Positions 41,234-43,089 of a DNA stretch of 43,089 nucleotides are shown here, piece after piece. The DNA lies in the NCBI GenBank assembly GCA_017623935.1, contig JAGAOC010000046.1, positions 1 to 43,089 on the forward strand. Reading direction: 5' to 3'. The DNA comes from Agathobacter sp. Lineage in GTDB: Bacteria; Bacillota; Clostridia; Lachnospirales; Lachnospiraceae. A model generated the notes under the pieces. The model was not told the origin of the DNA, ran no database searches, and saw nothing but the letters and a program-made list of their open reading frames with translations. Every line of letters starts with the position of its first letter. The stretch's first letter is position 1. The translations under genes were made by a program, and so were the position numbers.

Positions 41234-43089
41234 CTACGCTTTCTTCACCATTACGCCCTTCTTCACATACCAACGTGAGCCTCCGTAATTGGTGTAACCG
41301 GTGTATTTGAAGTTTACAACACCTTTCTGCACGTAATACCATTTGGTTCCATATTTGCAAAGACCTGTGTAGTTCCAATTTAAAACTCCATTCTTTACAT
41401 AGTACCAGCTTGAGCCATATTTGCAGAGGCCTGTGTATTTCCAGTTAAGAACTCCACTCTTTACATAGTACCAAGTCGAGCCGTATTTACAGAGGCCTGT
41501 GTATTTGAAGTTTACAACACCTTTTCCTACATAATACCAGTTGGATCCATATTTACATAATCCGGTGTAGTTCCAGTTCAATACGCCTTTCTGCACATAA
41601 TACCAGCTTGATCCGTATTTACAGAGGCCGGTGTAGTTCCAGTTTAAAATACCTTTCTGTACGTAATACCAGTTGGAGCCGTATTTACAGAGGCCGGTAT
41701 GGTTCCAGTTTAGAACGCCTTTCTGCACGTAGTACCACTTTGAACCATATTTACATAATCCGGTATAGGTAAAGTCTACTTTTCCATTTTTCACGTAGTA
41801 CCAACTTGAACCGTATTTACAAAGGCCGGTATAACTAAAATCTAATTTTCCTTTCTTAATGTACCACCAGCTTCCGTTGTACTTGGTCAAGCCATTGAAA
41901 GATGTATCTACAGAACCATTCTTATACATGTACCACTGAGAACCACTTTTTGCTAATCCATTATAAATACTATATTTTAACGCTCTCTGCTTAGCATATT
42001 TGTGTCCATAAGAACCTTCTGTAACCATGAGTGTCACATTCAAATTCTCGTCCTCATCTCCTTTGAATACAGATTCGAAGGCCCACTCTCCTATTTCTTC
42101 TACACTTGCAGGGATAACTATTGATTCCAGGTTCTCACAATCACCAAATGCCTCCTTCCCAATACTAACTAAGCCTAACGAAATATTAACATTTTTAAGA
42201 CTATCACAATTAAAAAAAGCTTCCCCTCCAACCATTTTTACTGTTTCAGGAATTATAATCTTTTCTACAGTAGCTCCACTAAATGCATTTTCTGCAATAG
42301 ATGTAACTCCACTAGGAATAGTCACAGTTCCACTGGCTGTGTGCCCATCAATTAAAATCTTATTCACAATTACTAATGGATTCTCTTCTTTCTTTTCTGT
42401 TATCCATGCAGTACCTTCAAATGCATTGAGGCCAATATATGACACCCCCGATGAAACTTCTATATTACATAAATTTTCACATACACAAAATGCCAATTCG
42501 CATATACTTACCACACTACTAGGTAATTTTACACTCTTTAATGTTGCATCACCCAAAAATGCTCCTCCACCAATTACTGTAACTCCATCCGGAATGATTG
42601 CTTTCCCTGCTTCATCTACTTGGCCACATAATAACTTTCCATTTACAACAACTAATGAATTTTCTTCTTTTTTTTGATTTAACCATTCAGTTCCCCAAAA
42701 AGCTCCCGTTCCTATCCTTATAACAGTAGAAGGAATCGATACTTTTTTCAAATTAGCACATTCATCAAAAGCTCCATTTCCTATATACAACAGTCCTTCT
42801 GGAATCTCTATATTTTCTAAACTATCGCAATACTCAAATGCATATGATCCAATGCTCTTAACACTTGCAGGAACAGTTATTTTTCTTAAACTCTTACATA
42901 CAGAAAAACAATCCTTCCCTATTTCCTCAACCCCCTCATCAATTTGCACCTCTTCTAATTTAAAACACCTAGTAAACGCCCCATCTCCTATATTTTTTAC
43001 ATTCCCTGGAATAACAATGCTTTTCAAATCGCTACCAAAAAAAGCATCCGTTGCTATACTCTTAACCTCCGACGGAATAACTACATCAC
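41234..43089 (-). CDS. BspA-like leucine-rich-repeat surface protein with wall-binding repeats, 5' end cut by window edge
   Basis: The frame is open to the right edge (617 or more residues), so the signal peptide is outside. The N-terminal part is LRR_5/BspA repeats (SIVIPGNVKNIGDGAF, KITVPASVKSIGSYAF, VSIPSTVIRIGTGAF), 23 residues each, with two insertions that repeat the pattern W-[LI]-x-[EQ]-K-K-E-E-N. The C-terminal 243 residues are eleven wall-binding units (GLCKYGSSWYYVQKGVLNWN type) ending in VMVKKA, very close to the end of the protein at 23783. Related proteins bind host matrix or other bacteria; function here is inference. Confidence 0.9.
   Translation of the reverse strand, partial: DVVIPSEVKSIATDAFFGSDLKSIVIPGNVKNIGDGAFTRCFKLEEVQIDEGVEEIGKDCFSVCKSLRKITVPASVKSIGSYAFEYCDSLENIEIPEGLLYIGNGAFDECANLKKVSIPSTVIRIGTGAFWGTEWLNQKKEENSLVVVNGKLLCGQVDEAGKAIIPDGVTVIGGGAFLGDATLKSVKLPSSVVSICELAFCVCENLCNIEVSSGVSYIGLNAFEGTAWITEKKEENPLVIVNKILIDGHTASGTVTIPSGVTSIAENAFSGATVEKIIIPETVKMVGGEAFFNCDSLKNVNISLGLVSIGKEAFGDCENLESIVIPASVEEIGEWAFESVFKGDEDENLNVTLMVTEGSYGHKYAKQRALKYSIYNGLAKSGSQWYMYKNGSVDTSFNGLTKYNGSWWYIKKGKLDFSYTGLCKYGSSWYYVKNGKVDFTYTGLCKYGSKWYYVQKGVLNWNHTGLCKYGSNWYYVQKGILNWNYTGLCKYGSSWYYVQKGVLNWNYTGLCKYGSNWYYVGKGVVNFKYTGLCKYGSTWYYVKSGVLNWKYTGLCKYGSSWYYVKNGVLNWNYTGLCKYGTKWYYVQKGVVNFKYTGYTNYGGSRWYVKKGVMVKKA
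41237..41965 (-). repeat. 66-bp coding repeats (22-aa wall-binding units), 11 copies
   Basis: Eleven units of the form Y-T-G-L-C-K-Y-G-x-x-W-Y-Y-V. Eight of them carry one cysteine at the same place. The last unit is Y-T-G-Y-T-N-Y-G-G-S-R-W-Y-V-K-K. Confidence 0.9.

Larger units (their letters stand above)
37925..43089. mobile_element. Candidate skin-like element inserted in spoVD (one end only)
   Basis: Everything to the right of the junction up to the window edge may belong to an element of more than 5.1 kb: recombinase, 52-aa ORF, hairpin array, Rpn-family gene, leucine-rich surface protein. No second junction or N-terminal transpeptidase half is present in the window. An alternative is a recombinase-mediated inversion or deletion that joined unrelated chromosomal DNA here. 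Confidence 0.55.

Overview
The window looks like chromosomal DNA of a spore-forming gut-type Firmicute, most likely family Lachnospiraceae. The evidence is a full spoIIIA operon, spoIIGA-sigE, sigG, a spoIIM-like gene, a dcw (division/cell-wall) cluster in clostridial order, AT-rich DNA with strong AGGAGG ribosome sites, Rpn-family nuclease/transposase genes, and secreted proteins with 22-residue GLCK.G.WYYV cell-wall-binding repeats. I cannot name the genus. No rRNA, tRNA or CRISPR array was seen.

Layout. 1-2340: a secreted protein cut by the left edge, an SH3 lipoprotein with a perfect consensus promoter, and a tiny Spo0E-like gene. 2316-4867: a lone BlaI-type repressor, then divergent aroD and aroF (shikimate pathway) with paired repeats between their promoters. 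4868-12004: spoIIM-like, nudF, a 56-aa protein, rny, recX, recA (with an SOS box), trxA and prfC. 12083-16860: spoIIIAA-AH, the mother cell/forespore channel. 16951-20882: argS and queT behind a preQ1-type riboswitch, divergent from a Na+-dependent amino-acid transporter. 20936-28255: an Rpn-family protein with heptad repeats, a 47-aa protein, sigG, and a 1490-aa surface protein. 28315-37231: HAD phosphatase, beta-CASP RNase, sigE, spoIIGA, ftsZ, ftsQ, ftsW and murD.

Right end, 37292-43089: this is the most interesting part. The C-terminal half of a SpoVD/FtsI-type transpeptidase is cut exactly at its S-C-N active-site motif. Directly joined to it is a 545-aa large serine recombinase whose stop codon lies in the transpeptidase DNA. 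Behind the recombinase are a 52-aa overlapping ORF, an array of hairpins with a candidate small RNA, a second Rpn-family gene, and a BspA-like leucine-rich surface protein running off the edge. This is the arrangement of 'skin'-like elements that interrupt sporulation genes and are excised during sporulation. The N-terminal half of the transpeptidase is not in the window, so excision is an inference. A near-consensus promoter right after the fragment could keep murD-ftsW-ftsQ transcribed, so the break need not affect vegetative growth.

How the genes work together. Sporulation genes dominate: Spo0A-type sites before spoIIGA-sigE, SpoIIGA as protease for pro-SigE, SigE driving spoIIIA, the SpoIIIA channel supporting SigG activity in the forespore, and SpoVD/SpoVE-type enzymes for cortex. 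Nearly all genes lie on the minus strand; aroF, the transporter, sigG and the 52-aa Spo0E-like gene are on plus.
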